Shown: positions 1-8,607, counted from the stretch's first letter. The stretch is 64,000 nt of DNA from Myxococcota bacterium (GCA_022447545.1 JAKVBI010000010.1:382006-446005), one strand, 5' to 3'. The notes: generated from the sequence alone by a model not told the origin. A program made the numbers and translations.

Positions 1-247
1 GCTCGACCGAGATGGCCTCGAAGGTCATCGAAGCGCTGGTTCCGCTGTAGTTGCGATTCGGCGCGACGATCACCACCCGATGCCCTGCTCCCTTCAGGGC
101 CTCCCCGAGTGCTTGAATCCCGGGCGCGTCGATACCGTCGTCGTTGGTCAAGAGAATATTCAGCGCCGTGACCGGCAGCGCAGAGAGCACTAGGCCCATC
201 CCGACCCAAAAACCGAGAGAGCGATACGCGTACTTCATTCGTAACAT
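1..247 (-). CDS. surE: SurE-like 5'/3'-nucleotidase with N-terminal export signal (3' end outside window)
   Basis: Survival protein SurE family: metal-dependent nucleoside monophosphate phosphatase. The visible N-terminal 82 residues carry the family's first metal site, 'LLTNDDGIDAPGIQAL', and the 'VVIVAPNRNYSGTSAS' segment with the conserved metal-binding Ser/Asn region. Before the first strand there is a hydrophobic stretch ('LGFWVGMGLVLSALPVTA') that looks like a signal peptide, whereas classical SurE starts almost directly at the NDDG strand and is cytoplasmic. I chose the ATG at 247 because GGAGG lies 4 nt upstream; a second in-frame ATG is at 238. The gene runs off the left edge, so the C-terminal half cannot be assessed. 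Family assignment is secure; export is inferred from the N-terminus. Confidence 0.88.
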   Translation of the reverse strand, partial: MLRMKYAYRSLGFWVGMGLVLSALPVTALNILLTNDDGIDAPGIQALGEALKGAGHRVVIVAPNRNYSGTSASMTFEAISVE

Positions 248-377
248 CGAACCTCCGCCGGCAGAATAGCGATTGTCTCGATCTGGCGACGCAGGATTTG
301 ACCCCAACTCTCTGGACGGTTAGAAGAGGATCGAGAACGGCTGCGAACCGCCGCCTGGGATGGAGAGGAAGCGAAGC

Positions 378-1466
378 ATGGCCCAACAAACCCGGCAAGT
401 TGTTTCCTCCGAGCCCAATCGCGTCGGCGGTGAACCCGATGACGGGATCTTCGAGTTGGCGGACGAAACACCCGAAGCACTCCTGCGGTGGTGTGACGAG
501 ATGGGTTGGGGAGACGGGCTGCCCGTGGTGGCCCCGACGGCCGAACGGGTTCAGGAGATGCTCGGCCCGGATCAGTCACGAGCCGGGGAATGTATCGGTG
601 TATTGCCACCCCGGATGGGTCGTGCCACTTGGCGCGTATTGGCCGCCAATGCCGTCATGGCGGGATGTCCGCCGGGTCATCTGCCCGTATTGGCCGCTGC
701 GGTACGCGCCCTGTCACACGAGGACATGAACCTCCGGGGTGTGAACGCCACCACGCACCCCGTCGCCCCCCTCGTCATCGTCCACGGTCAGGCCGTCGAC
801 GATCTCAACTTCAACGCGGAAGCAGGAACCTTTGGCCCGGGTTGCCGAGCCAACGCGAGTCTGGGCCGGGCGCTTCGGCTCGTGCTTCTCCAGGTAGCAG
901 GGGCCCGCCCTGGGGCAGGCGACGCATCAACTCAGGGCGGACCCGCCAAATACGCATACTGCATCGCCGAGAATGCCCGAGCAAACCCATGGGAGAGCTA
1001 TGCCAAACATTGCGGCGTGGTTTCCGACAGCGCCGTGACGGTGACCTGTGGTGAGGCTCCTCACAACTTCCACGACATGGAACGGAAAGCCGACCCCGGA
1101 AGGATCCTCGACAAGGCCGCCAGTGTCATGGCAACTCTAGGTTCGAATAATGCCCCGATTTCTACCGCCGAGTTCTTCGTCGTGCTAGGCCCCGAGCACG
1201 CGACCACGATTGCGGGAGAGGGCTGGAGCCGAAGGGACGTTCAGAGCTACCTCTTCGAGCGGGCACGGCTACCAGTCCGACTGTTTCGGCAGGCCTTCGA
1301 AAACATGGCTCTGCGTCCCTGGGAACATGCTCTGCCCGAGGATGCAGCCAAGCCCATGGTTTCCCACCCAGACCAGATTCGCGTTCTCGTAGCTGGAGGC
1401 GCCGGAAAACACTCGTCGGTGATTCCCTCCTGGGGCATGACCCGATCGGTCTGCATGGCCGTCTAA
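378..1466 (+). CDS. UGSC-associated 'WGDGLP' family protein of unknown function
   Basis: A 362-residue soluble protein with no signal peptide or membrane span. Features visible are an N-terminal 'WGDGLPVVAPTAERV' motif, a central 'FGPGCRANASLGRAL' stretch and 'STQGGPAKYAYCIAENAR', which I recognise from long proteins that accompany, or are fused to, UGSC-family (seleno)proteins in metagenomic sequences. There are several Cys and His residues (for example GCRAN, YAYCIAEN, KHCGVV, VTCGEAPHN) but no textbook catalytic motif. The start at ATG 378 is preferred to ATG 360 because GAGAGGAAG precedes it at suitable spacing. The gene is followed after 48 nt by a cupin and then the UGSC selenoprotein, all co-directional, so a single transcript and linked function are likely. 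The reaction is unknown. Confidence 0.8.
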   Translation: MAQQTRQVVSSEPNRVGGEPDDGIFELADETPEALLRWCDEMGWGDGLPVVAPTAERVQEMLGPDQSRAGECIGVLPPRMGRATWRVLAANAVMAGCPPGHLPVLAAAVRALSHEDMNLRGVNATTHPVAPLVIVHGQAVDDLNFNAEAGTFGPGCRANASLGRALRLVLLQVAGARPGAGDASTQGGPAKYAYCIAENARANPWESYAKHCGVVSDSAVTVTCGEAPHNFHDMERKADPGRILDKAASVMATLGSNNAPISTAEFFVVLGPEHATTIAGEGWSRRDVQSYLFERARLPVRLFRQAFENMALRPWEHALPEDAAKPMVSHPDQIRVLVAGGAGKHSSVIPSWGMTRSVCMAV

Positions 1467-1514
1467 GACTGATTGCACCCGTTTTGATCGACTCTACAAC
1501 CGAAGGAGAATCCG

Positions 1515-1970
1515 ATGTCCGCACAACCGGTACCCGAGGCCATTCATTTCGGAGCCGATGAGCTTCCCTTCGTCGATATCGGCGAGGGCAACAAACTGAA
1601 AGTGCTCCAGGTAAAAGTCGGCGAGGGTCTTTGGATCGTCGAGAATGTCTTCAATGCCGGATATGAGGTCCAAACCCACCGTCATACGGGCCCCGTGTGG
1701 GGGTACACGATGGCGGGGGCGTGGAAATATCGAGAATACGATTACGTCAATCGCGCGGGTTCCTTCCTCTACGAGCCGTCGGGATCCGTCCATACTCTGC
1801 AGTGCGTAGAGGATCAGACCCGTGTCTGGTTCCAAATGTACGGGACGAACCTCAACCTGGACGCAGACGGGAACATCCAATCCGTGGCCGATGGTCCCAC
1901 CGCGCTCGCCGCCTACTACGCGTTGTGCGAAGCCCAGGGATTCGAGCGCCCGAACGTTCTCGTGGAGTGA
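1515..1970 (+). CDS. Cupin-type dioxygenase (2,4'-dihydroxyacetophenone dioxygenase-like)
   Basis: A 151-residue single-domain cupin. Cupin motif 1 is seen as 'THRHTGPVWGYTMAG' and motif 2 as 'FLYEPSGSVHTL', giving a potential His/His/Glu/His metal site. The 'HRHTGPVWGYT...AGSFLYEPSGSVHTL' pattern is that of the 2,4'-dihydroxyacetophenone dioxygenase / acetylacetone-cleaving cupins, which cleave C-C bonds with Fe(II) and O2. AAGGAGAA at 1503-1510 is a strong ribosome site for ATG 1515. It lies between the WGDGLP gene and the UGSC selenoprotein gene in one transcription direction, suggesting that it acts in the same pathway. The exact substrate is not deducible; a non-catalytic metal-binding cupin is the alternative. 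Confidence 0.85.
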   Translation: MSAQPVPEAIHFGADELPFVDIGEGNKLKVLQVKVGEGLWIVENVFNAGYEVQTHRHTGPVWGYTMAGAWKYREYDYVNRAGSFLYEPSGSVHTLQCVEDQTRVWFQMYGTNLNLDADGNIQSVADGPTALAAYYALCEAQGFERPNVLVE

Positions 1971-2082
1971 TGCGCCCTGGGAAGGTCTTTCGAATCGGAG
2001 TTCGCAGACTCACGGCGTTGAAATATGGCCTGCAAGTTCGCGACAGATGCCTCGTGATTGCACGACGGCGAGGAGGTGAGGA

Positions 2083-2616
2083 ATGACAGTGCGAGTCCAT
2101 AATCCTGCAGGAGAAGTGGAGGTGTCCGGCGTTGTTCGTGCGATGGGACCGCCTCGTCTCACGGGAAAGCGCATCGCTATTCTGGACAATGGGAAACCCA
2201 ACGCGGATCTCCTCATGTCGCGCATCGTCCAGGGTCTGACCGAACGATTCGGGGGAAGAGGTGTCGGTACATGGCAGAAACAAACCGCAGCCACCCCGTG
2301 TGAAGCCGACGTGCTCGACGCCCTCGTCGCTGGGGCCGACCTCGTGGTTACCGGGAGTGCCGATTGAGGCTCATGTACGTCGTGGAGTGTCCGCGACACG
2401 ATCGAGTTGGAGAAAGCCGGAATTCCCACGGTGGTGATCGCCACCCGTGAGTTCTCGGACCTGTGCGTGCGAGTTTCCCAGGCCTACGGGTTCGAAGACG
2501 CCCGAATCGCTGTCGTCCCGCATCCGCTTGGATCGACACCGATCGGGGAACTCGAGGGTTGGGCGGACGCCGTCGTCGACCACGTCGCTTCCTCGTTCCT
2601 TGCGGGAGGCGGCTGA
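2083..2616 (+). CDS. UGSC-family selenoprotein (in-frame TGA 2365-2367 = selenocysteine 95)
   Basis: Read through the TGA at 2365-2367, this frame gives one 177-residue protein: 'LDNGKPNADLL' near the N-terminus, then 'GADLVVTGSAD-U-GSC-TSWSVRDTIELEKAGIP', then a C-terminal alpha/beta part ending in 'HPLGSTPIGEL'. The U-G-S-C motif at residues 95-98 is the signature of the UGSC (seleno)protein family, in which Sec or Cys occupies the first position as part of a UxxC redox-like pair. AGGAGG at 2071-2076 drives ATG 2083, and the true stop is TGA 2614-2616. Conservation continues in the same frame with no shift after the TGA, which argues against a nonsense mutation, and a SECIS-like hairpin lies 11 nt downstream. 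The family's biochemical role is unknown. The gene is third in a cassette with a cupin and a WGDGLP protein. Standard callers will split or truncate it. Confidence 0.88.
2365..2397 (+). promoter_or_regulatory. Bacterial SECIS-like element (UGA plus downstream hairpin)
   Basis: After the TGA (2365-2367), bases 2379-2385 (GTCGTGG) pair with 2391-2397 (CCGCGAC): seven pairs including one G-U, closing a five-base loop AGTGT at 2386-2390. The loop starts 18 nt after the UGA and has a G at its second position. This fits the known bacterial SECIS pattern of a short stem, a small loop with G in the first two positions and roughly 16-37 nt separation. The hairpin sits inside the coding sequence, as is usual in bacteria. 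SelB binding is inferred. Confidence 0.72.
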
Positions 2617-2641
2617 GGTCCGAAGGCGAGAAGTTGCGAGT

Positions 2642-3559
2642 TCAGCCCTCGTCTACCCAGTGATGTAGGAGATGGTTCGCAATCGCCATGGGTGGGGGCA
2701 CGATCAGCCCCGTCCCCTCGACATCGCCAGCCAGAGCCCTGCGTACCACGTCTCGCTCGAACCATGAAGCATCCTCCAGTTCGAAACGATCGATTTCGAC
2801 CGCGTCGTCCAGGGCCTCTGCACGGCAACCGATCATCAACGAGGCAGCGAATGGCCAGGGCTGTGACGCCACGTATCTCACTTCGCCGACCGGAACACCG
2901 GCTTCCTCGGCAACCTCCCGGCGCACGGCCTCCTCGAGACTCTCACCACAGTCTATGAATCCAGCCAAGGCGGAATACATCTGCTCCGGCCATCCACGTT
3001 GCCGACCGAGCAGGCAACGATCCCCGTGTATAACGACGGCGATCGCGACCGGATCGACCCTCGGGAAATGCTCGACACTGCAATCCAGGCACACCCGGTG
3101 CGCTCCGCCACCTCGAGGTTCGGTCTTGCCGCCGCACGTTGGGCAAAAATGATGCCGGGCGTGCCAATCCACGCGGGACCGCGCGTGGGCGAGGATGGAT
3201 GCCTCCTCGAACGGGATGCGAGAGGCCGCTGCACGCACGTCTTCGAAATTGGCGACCTCCGCCGCGCCGAGCACTTCCGCGGGGTTTTCGAGCGCCGAGA
3301 TATCGACGGCAAAGTAGGGGATGCCCTCGGAAAGTCCGAGAAAGACTTCTTGAACCACCGGGTTCATATGTTCCCGCACGACGCTCCGAGTCCAGGCCAC
3401 ACCGGGTTCATCCCCCGTACGAATCAGGGCGTTCAAGCGCCACATGGCCACGAAGCGTGCATCGTCGCGCTCAAGCTGCTCCTGAACGAACTCAGGCTCT
3501 CGACGCTGGTGCTCGGCCCGGTCAATGGGACTCCCGGAAAAGAGGATGGGTTGTGTCAA
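2642..3559 (-). CDS. nudC: NADH pyrophosphatase / NAD(P)H and NAD-RNA decapping hydrolase NudC
   Basis: A 305-residue Nudix hydrolase with full NudC architecture: an N-terminal domain, a zinc ribbon ('HFCPTCGGKTEPR' and 'VCLDCSVEHFPRVDP'), then the Nudix domain with a complete box matching G-x5-E-x7-R-E-x-x-E-E-x-G ('GFIDCGESLEEAVRREVAEE' region), followed by 'SQPWPFAASLM', the NudC-specific SQPWPFPxS-type motif. It hydrolyses NAD(H) to NMN(H) and AMP and can remove NAD caps from RNA. Length is slightly greater than the E. coli enzyme (257 aa), as in many NudC proteins with a longer N-terminal domain. It is monocistronic, convergent with the UGSC gene (25-nt gap). Confidence 0.95.
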   Translation of the reverse strand: MTQPILFSGSPIDRAEHQRREPEFVQEQLERDDARFVAMWRLNALIRTGDEPGVAWTRSVVREHMNPVVQEVFLGLSEGIPYFAVDISALENPAEVLGAAEVANFEDVRAAASRIPFEEASILAHARSRVDWHARHHFCPTCGGKTEPRGGGAHRVCLDCSVEHFPRVDPVAIAVVIHGDRCLLGRQRGWPEQMYSALAGFIDCGESLEEAVRREVAEEAGVPVGEVRYVASQPWPFAASLMIGCRAEALDDAVEIDRFELEDASWFERDVVRRALAGDVEGTGLIVPPPMAIANHLLHHWVDEG

Positions 3560-3657
3560 GGTCTGGATCCCTTTCTTAGGATGAGAGAAGCGTCGAGATT
3601 ACCTGGTGGCGGGTTCGTGTTCCGAGCGCCATGGGCGCTCACCCTTTCTACTCAGAG

Positions 3658-4398
3658 TCACCAGATCGTTAACCCCCCGTCGATGATGTGCTCGGTACCC
3701 GTGATGTAGGACGAAGCATCCGATGCCAAAAAAACAACCAGATCCGATACCTCCTCCACCTCTCCAGCACGCCGAAGCGGCACGGCAACACGGCGCTCTT
3801 CCGCTTCTTTGTCGCTGGTCGGATCGGAAAACATTCCGGTGGCCGCAATTCCTCCGGGATGAATGGAGTTGACACGGATCCCTTGGGTCCCGAGTTCGTT
3901 GGCGGCCACCTTGGTGAGGCCTCGAACGGCCCATTTGGAGGCGCCATAGGATCCATGGGCGGGGATTCCACGCGTCCCCGCAACCGATGAAATATTCACG
4001 ATGGACCCCCCCCCCGAATCGGACATCGGAGCAATGGCCTTCTTGATGCCCCACCAGGTTCCGATGACATTGACTTCGAGCATCCGCCGCAGTCGGTCCT
4101 CGCTCTCCTCCTCGATGAGCGCAGTGTGGTGAATCGCTGCATTGTTGATCAAAACGTCGAGCCCCGAGAAATCTCTTGCGGCCGAGATCACGGCATCCCA
4201 ATCCGCTTCGGAGGTGACGTCCTGATGGACGAAACGGGCGCGCTCCCCCAACTCATCGGCCAACGCAGAGGCCGCGTCGTCCTGCACGTCCGTCAGCACC
4301 ACATTTGCTCCCTCTGCAATGAGTCGGCGCGCGTGGCTCGCACCCATTCCCTGCGCAGCGCCCGTAACGATTGCGGTCTTGGCCTCGAGTCGTCCCAT
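3658..4398 (-). CDS. Short-chain dehydrogenase/reductase (SDR)
   Basis: A classical 246-residue SDR. The cofactor motif 'TGAAQGMG' is near residues 11-18, the 'INNAAI' stretch replaces the usual NNAG, and the catalytic Ser ('NISSVAGTRG') and Y-x-x-x-K ('SYGASKWAV') are all present, followed by 'IRVNSIHPGGI'. The Asp at the end of beta-2 ('VVLTDVQ') predicts NAD(H) preference. Start ATG 4398 is preferred over ATG 4404 because AGGGGAG lies 8 nt from the former and only 2 nt from the latter. It resembles 3-alpha/20-beta hydroxysteroid dehydrogenase-type SDRs, but the substrate is open. A run of ten C (4006-4015) lies inside the coding frame. It is divergent from the DUF2254-like gene. Confidence 0.92.
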   Translation of the reverse strand: MGRLEAKTAIVTGAAQGMGASHARRLIAEGANVVLTDVQDDAASALADELGERARFVHQDVTSEADWDAVISAARDFSGLDVLINNAAIHHTALIEEESEDRLRRMLEVNVIGTWWGIKKAIAPMSDSGGGSIVNISSVAGTRGIPAHGSYGASKWAVRGLTKVAANELGTQGIRVNSIHPGGIAATGMFSDPTSDKEAEERRVAVPLRRAGEVEEVSDLVVFLASDASSYITGTEHIIDGGLTIW

Positions 4399-4468
4399 TT
4401 GCATAGCTCCCCTGGATAACTGGAAGCGGCGAGCATATCAGCTGATCCATCCGTTACTCTAGGGCCGA

Positions 4469-6109
4469 ATGGTCGATCAACGGCGGGACGCCCATCGGTT
4501 CGAGATCCCCCCCATCGAGCGGGACCACTCGCGAACGGTCCTCGCGAGCACCGGAATCTTCGGCGCCACCCTCGCCAGCGCACTCCTGCTCTTCATGACG
4601 AGTTCCTGGCTCGAAGGCGCCGAGATGCTCTGGTTGGAGGACCCTCGCCTTTGGCTCGAACGGCTGGATGCAAGCGCCGCCCTGCAATCGATCTCAAACG
4701 CCGCGGAGGTGGTCGCTGGCGTGCTGGCCATTGCAATCACCGTCGTCGCCATCGTCGTGGAATTGGCATCCAATCGCTATACGCACAAGATCACGCAACT
4801 CTTCGTTCGAGATCCCGTCAATGCCACGGTCATGGGTTTTTTCGTCGTGACCGCCATCATCTGCCTGTGGATCTCGGCAGGTGTCGCCCATTCCGAGACC
4901 GAGTCTGCGGTACTTCCATTTGCTGGACTGCTGCTCGCAATGATGATGGTGACGATCTCACTGCTGCTGTTGCTTCCTTATTTCGCATACGTGTTCGCGT
5001 TTCTGAATCCCATCAACGTGGTCGGACGTCTCCGCGCCTACACCTTGACCTGCATGCAACGCGCTGCGCGCGGCTCGGTGAACCCGTGGAGACTGCGGGC
5101 AATTGAAGGACTCGAGGAACTCGAGGACGTCGCCGTCAATGCCATGGAGCATCACGATCGGGGGATCGCCATGGCGAGCGTAAACAGTCTCGCGCTCTTG
5201 GTACGCGATCACGAAGACCTCCACGGCGATTTGCCAGAGTCATGGTCTCTGCTGGAGGGCCCCATTGCCCAGAATCCGGATTTCGTCGCCATGGACCCCG
5301 CTTTGCTGGACGAAATCGAAGCGGACAAGTCCTGGTTCGCTGTCAAGGTTCTACGCCAGTACCACTCGCTCTTCTCGGAGTCTGTGAACAAGATCCGCGA
5401 TATCGGGAACCTGATCGCACTCAACACTCGAAAGGTCGCATTCCACCCCAGCGGGAACCATGTCGCCTGGTTCGAATTGATCGTACGAGCGTTCAACAGC
5501 TACATGCGAACCGCCATCAACGTCGGAGATGTTCGATCCGCATACTACGTGCTGCATCAATATCGGATCCTGGCTGAGTCGATGATCGAGTCGGGACACG
5601 AGCGACAGGCCATCCGAATCGCGAGTTACTTCCGCTACTACGGTCAACTCGGTTTCGAGAACGGGAAGCCGTTTCTCCTCGAAGCGGTCGCCTACGACTT
5701 GTCCCTAATGGTCAAGTCGGCGTGGTCCAGAAATCGCCTAATGGTCGACGACCTGCTCGAGATCTTCCTCGAGGTCGATCGAGAGACTGCTTCGGGCGAG
5801 CAGGAGGAACGCCTACGAGGAGTGCGTCGGGCTCAGGTGCAGGTGGCCTGTCATCTCCTTGAAAGAGAGGACACAGAACGGGCTCGAAGGATCTTTCTCG
5901 ACATGGAGAACGAATCCAACGAACGACTCCGATCGATTCACGACGAACTGAACAATGAAACGGAGCCCCTATTCTGGGAATTTACGGACCGGGGTGTCAA
6001 CTTCGCCTTCATGCCTGAAGAGGAACGGCAGCATCTGACGCACTTCTTCTCGTGGTTTGGCGAGCGTTTCAATCCGGGGCCGGACAGCCTGGATGGCCAA
6101 GCCAGTTGA
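4469..6109 (+). CDS. DUF2254-like integral membrane protein
   Basis: A 546-residue protein with four N-terminal membrane spans ('ASTGIFGATLASALLLFM', 'VVAGVLAIAITVVAIVV', 'VMGFFVVTAIICLWISAGV' and 'AMMMVTISLLLLLPYFAYVF') followed by a long, mostly helical soluble region of about 370 residues. The 'ITVVAIVVELASNRYTHKI' stretch after TM2 and the 'FVRDPVNATVMGFFV' stretch before TM3 resemble the DUF2254 membrane family, whose function is unknown. The C-terminal part contains repeated helix pairs that may be TPR-like. ATG 4469 lies 70 nt from the divergent SDR start, so the two probably share a regulatory region. The DUF2254 call is moderate confidence; the membrane topology is clear. Confidence 0.75.
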   Translation: MVDQRRDAHRFEIPPIERDHSRTVLASTGIFGATLASALLLFMTSSWLEGAEMLWLEDPRLWLERLDASAALQSISNAAEVVAGVLAIAITVVAIVVELASNRYTHKITQLFVRDPVNATVMGFFVVTAIICLWISAGVAHSETESAVLPFAGLLLAMMMVTISLLLLLPYFAYVFAFLNPINVVGRLRAYTLTCMQRAARGSVNPWRLRAIEGLEELEDVAVNAMEHHDRGIAMASVNSLALLVRDHEDLHGDLPESWSLLEGPIAQNPDFVAMDPALLDEIEADKSWFAVKVLRQYHSLFSESVNKIRDIGNLIALNTRKVAFHPSGNHVAWFELIVRAFNSYMRTAINVGDVRSAYYVLHQYRILAESMIESGHERQAIRIASYFRYYGQLGFENGKPFLLEAVAYDLSLMVKSAWSRNRLMVDDLLEIFLEVDRETASGEQEERLRGVRRAQVQVACHLLEREDTERARRIFLDMENESNERLRSIHDELNNETEPLFWEFTDRGVNFAFMPEEERQHLTHFFSWFGERFNPGPDSLDGQAS

Positions 6110-6170
6110 AGCGACCGGGGCCCAATCGTCTCCTCCATCCGGTTCGCAGGGTCATTCCGGAGGAATCCCC

Positions 6171-7358
6171 GTGAGCAGTGTGTTTCAACGAGTTCTACTG
6201 GTGGGGGCGAGCCTTCTGGTCGCTGGGCTAATCCTCGAGGGGACCATACGAATTCTATCGCCTCGCACCCACAGCATCGTCGTGGAGCACCTGGGTGGAG
6301 ATATCCCCTCCGACGTAAATCTCGAGATCGAAAACGACTCCGCTCGACCGCTACTCGTTCGGACCCCGACGGGCATCCGGCTGATGCAAAACAGCCGCGC
6401 CTACATACGGAACCATCCGATCAACGGAAAAGACACGGTGGTCGAAACCAATTCACAGGGCCATCGTCACCGACAATTGCCCCCGAAGTCCTCACGTGAC
6501 CATCGTGTACTGATGCTCGGCGACAGCATCACCTTCGGTTCGTATCTCCCCGCCTCGGAAACGATTCCAGCCCATATCGAAACACGACTCCAGACGCTGA
6601 CAAAGACCTCGGCAACACAACTCGACTTCGAGGTGATCAATGCGGGAATTGGGGGAATCGACCTCCAAAACGAACTCGCGATCCTGCTCGAAACGAGTCC
6701 GGCAGTCGAACCCGACCTGGTGCTCGTGGGTCTCTACCTCAACGACGCGAACGCATCTCTTTACCTTGAGATCCTTCGCCTTCCGGCACCGTTCGACAAA
6801 AGCCGATTTTTCAGTTGGTTGTTCGACCGCCTACACATCCTTAGAGCCAGGCTCGCCGCCAACGCAATCGCACGGGATAGTCCTGGCGATCTAAAGGTTG
6901 AGCGTTCCCGGTTTGCGAGAAACCATCCTATTTCAGATGAACGATGGGAGACCTCCGACACCGGATTCAACCGCCGAATCCACCGTAATTTCCATGATTG
7001 GGGCTTTGCCTGGAGCGACACCTATTGGAACAAGGCACGCGATCTCTTGAGCCTGATGCAAACCGTCGCCCTGGAGCAGGGGGCCGAATTCGCGGTGGTC
7101 TTGTTTCCCGTTCGCATGCAGGTACACGCCGAAATTCTGCGATCCGAGCCCCAACAACGCTTCGAAGCGCTCATGGACGATTTGGGGGTCGCCCATCTGG
7201 ACCTCCTGCCACTTTTACGGGAAGCCTATCAGGACGACGGTTTGGACCTCTTCTACGACTACTGTCACTACAATGCGACAGGAACCTCCTTCGTAGGCAA
7301 GGCCATCGCCGACTTTCTGGCCCGCGAAATGAACTGGGTCGATCCGAATGAAGAATGA
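6171..7358 (+). CDS. Membrane-anchored SGNH/GDSL hydrolase
   Basis: A 395-residue protein with one N-terminal signal-anchor ('VLLVGASLLVAGLILEG') and an SGNH hydrolase domain: block I 'MLGDSITFGSYLPASE' with the nucleophilic Ser, a block III-like 'LVGLYLNDANASL', and the C-terminal 'DYCHYNATGTSFVG' with the catalytic Asp/His. Such proteins act as periplasmic esterases or O-acyl transferases on polysaccharides. Start GTG 6171 is chosen because GGAGGAA sits 6 nt upstream; an earlier ATG at 6093 in the same frame has no such site. The gene follows the DUF2254-like gene closely and may be co-transcribed. A second SGNH protein at 43224 has the same layout. Confidence 0.85.
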   Translation: MSSVFQRVLLVGASLLVAGLILEGTIRILSPRTHSIVVEHLGGDIPSDVNLEIENDSARPLLVRTPTGIRLMQNSRAYIRNHPINGKDTVVETNSQGHRHRQLPPKSSRDHRVLMLGDSITFGSYLPASETIPAHIETRLQTLTKTSATQLDFEVINAGIGGIDLQNELAILLETSPAVEPDLVLVGLYLNDANASLYLEILRLPAPFDKSRFFSWLFDRLHILRARLAANAIARDSPGDLKVERSRFARNHPISDERWETSDTGFNRRIHRNFHDWGFAWSDTYWNKARDLLSLMQTVALEQGAEFAVVLFPVRMQVHAEILRSEPQQRFEALMDDLGVAHLDLLPLLREAYQDDGLDLFYDYCHYNATGTSFVGKAIADFLAREMNWVDPNEE

Positions 7359-7515
7359 GCGCCCATCAGCCAAAATCGTTCCGCTTGGATTTAGAGAGAA
7401 CCTGTGAGACGATGAGCGGTGCTTCTCGAGCACTTCGAGGCCCGGCGACTTATCGCCACCATTCGTTCCGGTGCCGTTCCGAACAACGGCCTTTATCGAA
7501 TCAGGAGATAGCGAC

Positions 7516-8607
7516 ATGAGTGCAGAGCGAATCATCTCGGCCGATTCTCACGTCACCATTCGCGACGAGGCGGTGTTGTCGTACATGCCTGCGAAACTTC
7601 GTGATGATTTCCAACGATCTCGCGACGAGTACCGCGCAGCCATGGCGATGAGGGCGAAGAAGAAGCCTGCGACCGACCACGCAAAAGGTCAGAACCCGAG
7701 CCAACAAGCCAACTGGGCTGCAGCCGGGCGCCCCGGGGAGTTTGATCCGGTTGCGAGGTTGGAGGACATGGACATCGACGGCGTCGAGGCCGAAGTGCTC
7801 TATTGTGCGGTCGACGCGGGAACTTCGTTCAACACACTCGGTGATACCGGACGAGAGGCCGCATTTCAGGCTTTCTGCAACGCGGCCTTGGAGTTCGCGA
7901 GCCGCGACCCCAAGCGACTGTTGCCCGTCTATCCCATTCCGATCGTTGAAGTCGAGGAAGGTGTGCGCGAGGTCACGCGTTTGGCGGAAGCGGGAGCGCG
8001 CGCACTGATGCTGCCTCTCTATCCTGCCGATCAAGGCCTCCCCCCGTATTGGGATCCACGTTATGACCGACTCTGGGCCACAATCCAGGAAACCGGCATT
8101 CCGATCAGTCAGCACGTGGACGCCAGCCAGGCTCTCTGGAGAGTCTTGGAAAATGATCCCACGCCGGCTAAAGGAATCTTCCAGTCGCTCCCACCCCTCT
8201 ACATGTCCGAGTCCATTGCGGGATGGATCGTGTCGGGTCTCCTAGAGCGCTTTCCAGGCCTCAAGGTGATCTTCGTGGAAGCGGGTCTCGGTTGGCTTCC
8301 CTTCTTTCTCGAGCGCCTCGATCGCATGTACGAGAAGCATGGGTGGCGCGAGATGAGCATGCTCCCCGAGGTTCCCAGCTTCTACTGGCGGCGCCAGATG
8401 GCCGCGACCTTCGAAGAAGACGAATTCGGGGTCGAGAATCGAGATCGCTTGGGTGTCGAAAACCTGATGTGGGCCAGCGACTACCCACACCCGGACTGCA
8501 CCTGGCCCGACTCTCAGCAGGTCTTGAAAACCCACTTCGACGGGGTCCCTGAAGACGAGGCGCGCCTGATGATCGGCGGCAATGCGGCTCGGTTCTATCG
8601 GCTCTGA
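7516..8607 (+). CDS. Amidohydrolase-2 family protein (PF04909-type), copy 1
   Basis: A 363-residue TIM-barrel amidohydrolase of the aminocarboxymuconate-semialdehyde decarboxylase-like branch. Evidence: N-terminal 'IISADSHVTIRDEAVLSYMP', 'ARLEDMDIDGVEAEVLY', the central 'VEAGLGWLPFFLERLD' and the C-terminal 'NLMWASDYPHPDCTWPDS' with the metal-site Asp. Enzymes of this branch perform metal-dependent decarboxylation or hydrolysis of carboxylated substrates; the substrate here is unknown. ATG 7516 has CAGGAGA 8 nt upstream. Its 3' end overlaps the convergent GT39-like gene by 13 nt. It is one of three such proteins in the window (others at 14232 and 34909). Confidence 0.9.
   Translation: MSAERIISADSHVTIRDEAVLSYMPAKLRDDFQRSRDEYRAAMAMRAKKKPATDHAKGQNPSQQANWAAAGRPGEFDPVARLEDMDIDGVEAEVLYCAVDAGTSFNTLGDTGREAAFQAFCNAALEFASRDPKRLLPVYPIPIVEVEEGVREVTRLAEAGARALMLPLYPADQGLPPYWDPRYDRLWATIQETGIPISQHVDASQALWRVLENDPTPAKGIFQSLPPLYMSESIAGWIVSGLLERFPGLKVIFVEAGLGWLPFFLERLDRMYEKHGWREMSMLPEVPSFYWRRQMAATFEEDEFGVENRDRLGVENLMWASDYPHPDCTWPDSQQVLKTHFDGVPEDEARLMIGGNAARFYRL

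Noticed and set aside
2365-2367. In-frame TGA read as a nonsense mutation making the UGSC gene a pseudogene
   Set aside because: The stop lies exactly at the family's Sec position, downstream sequence stays conserved in frame, and a SECIS-like hairpin follows.
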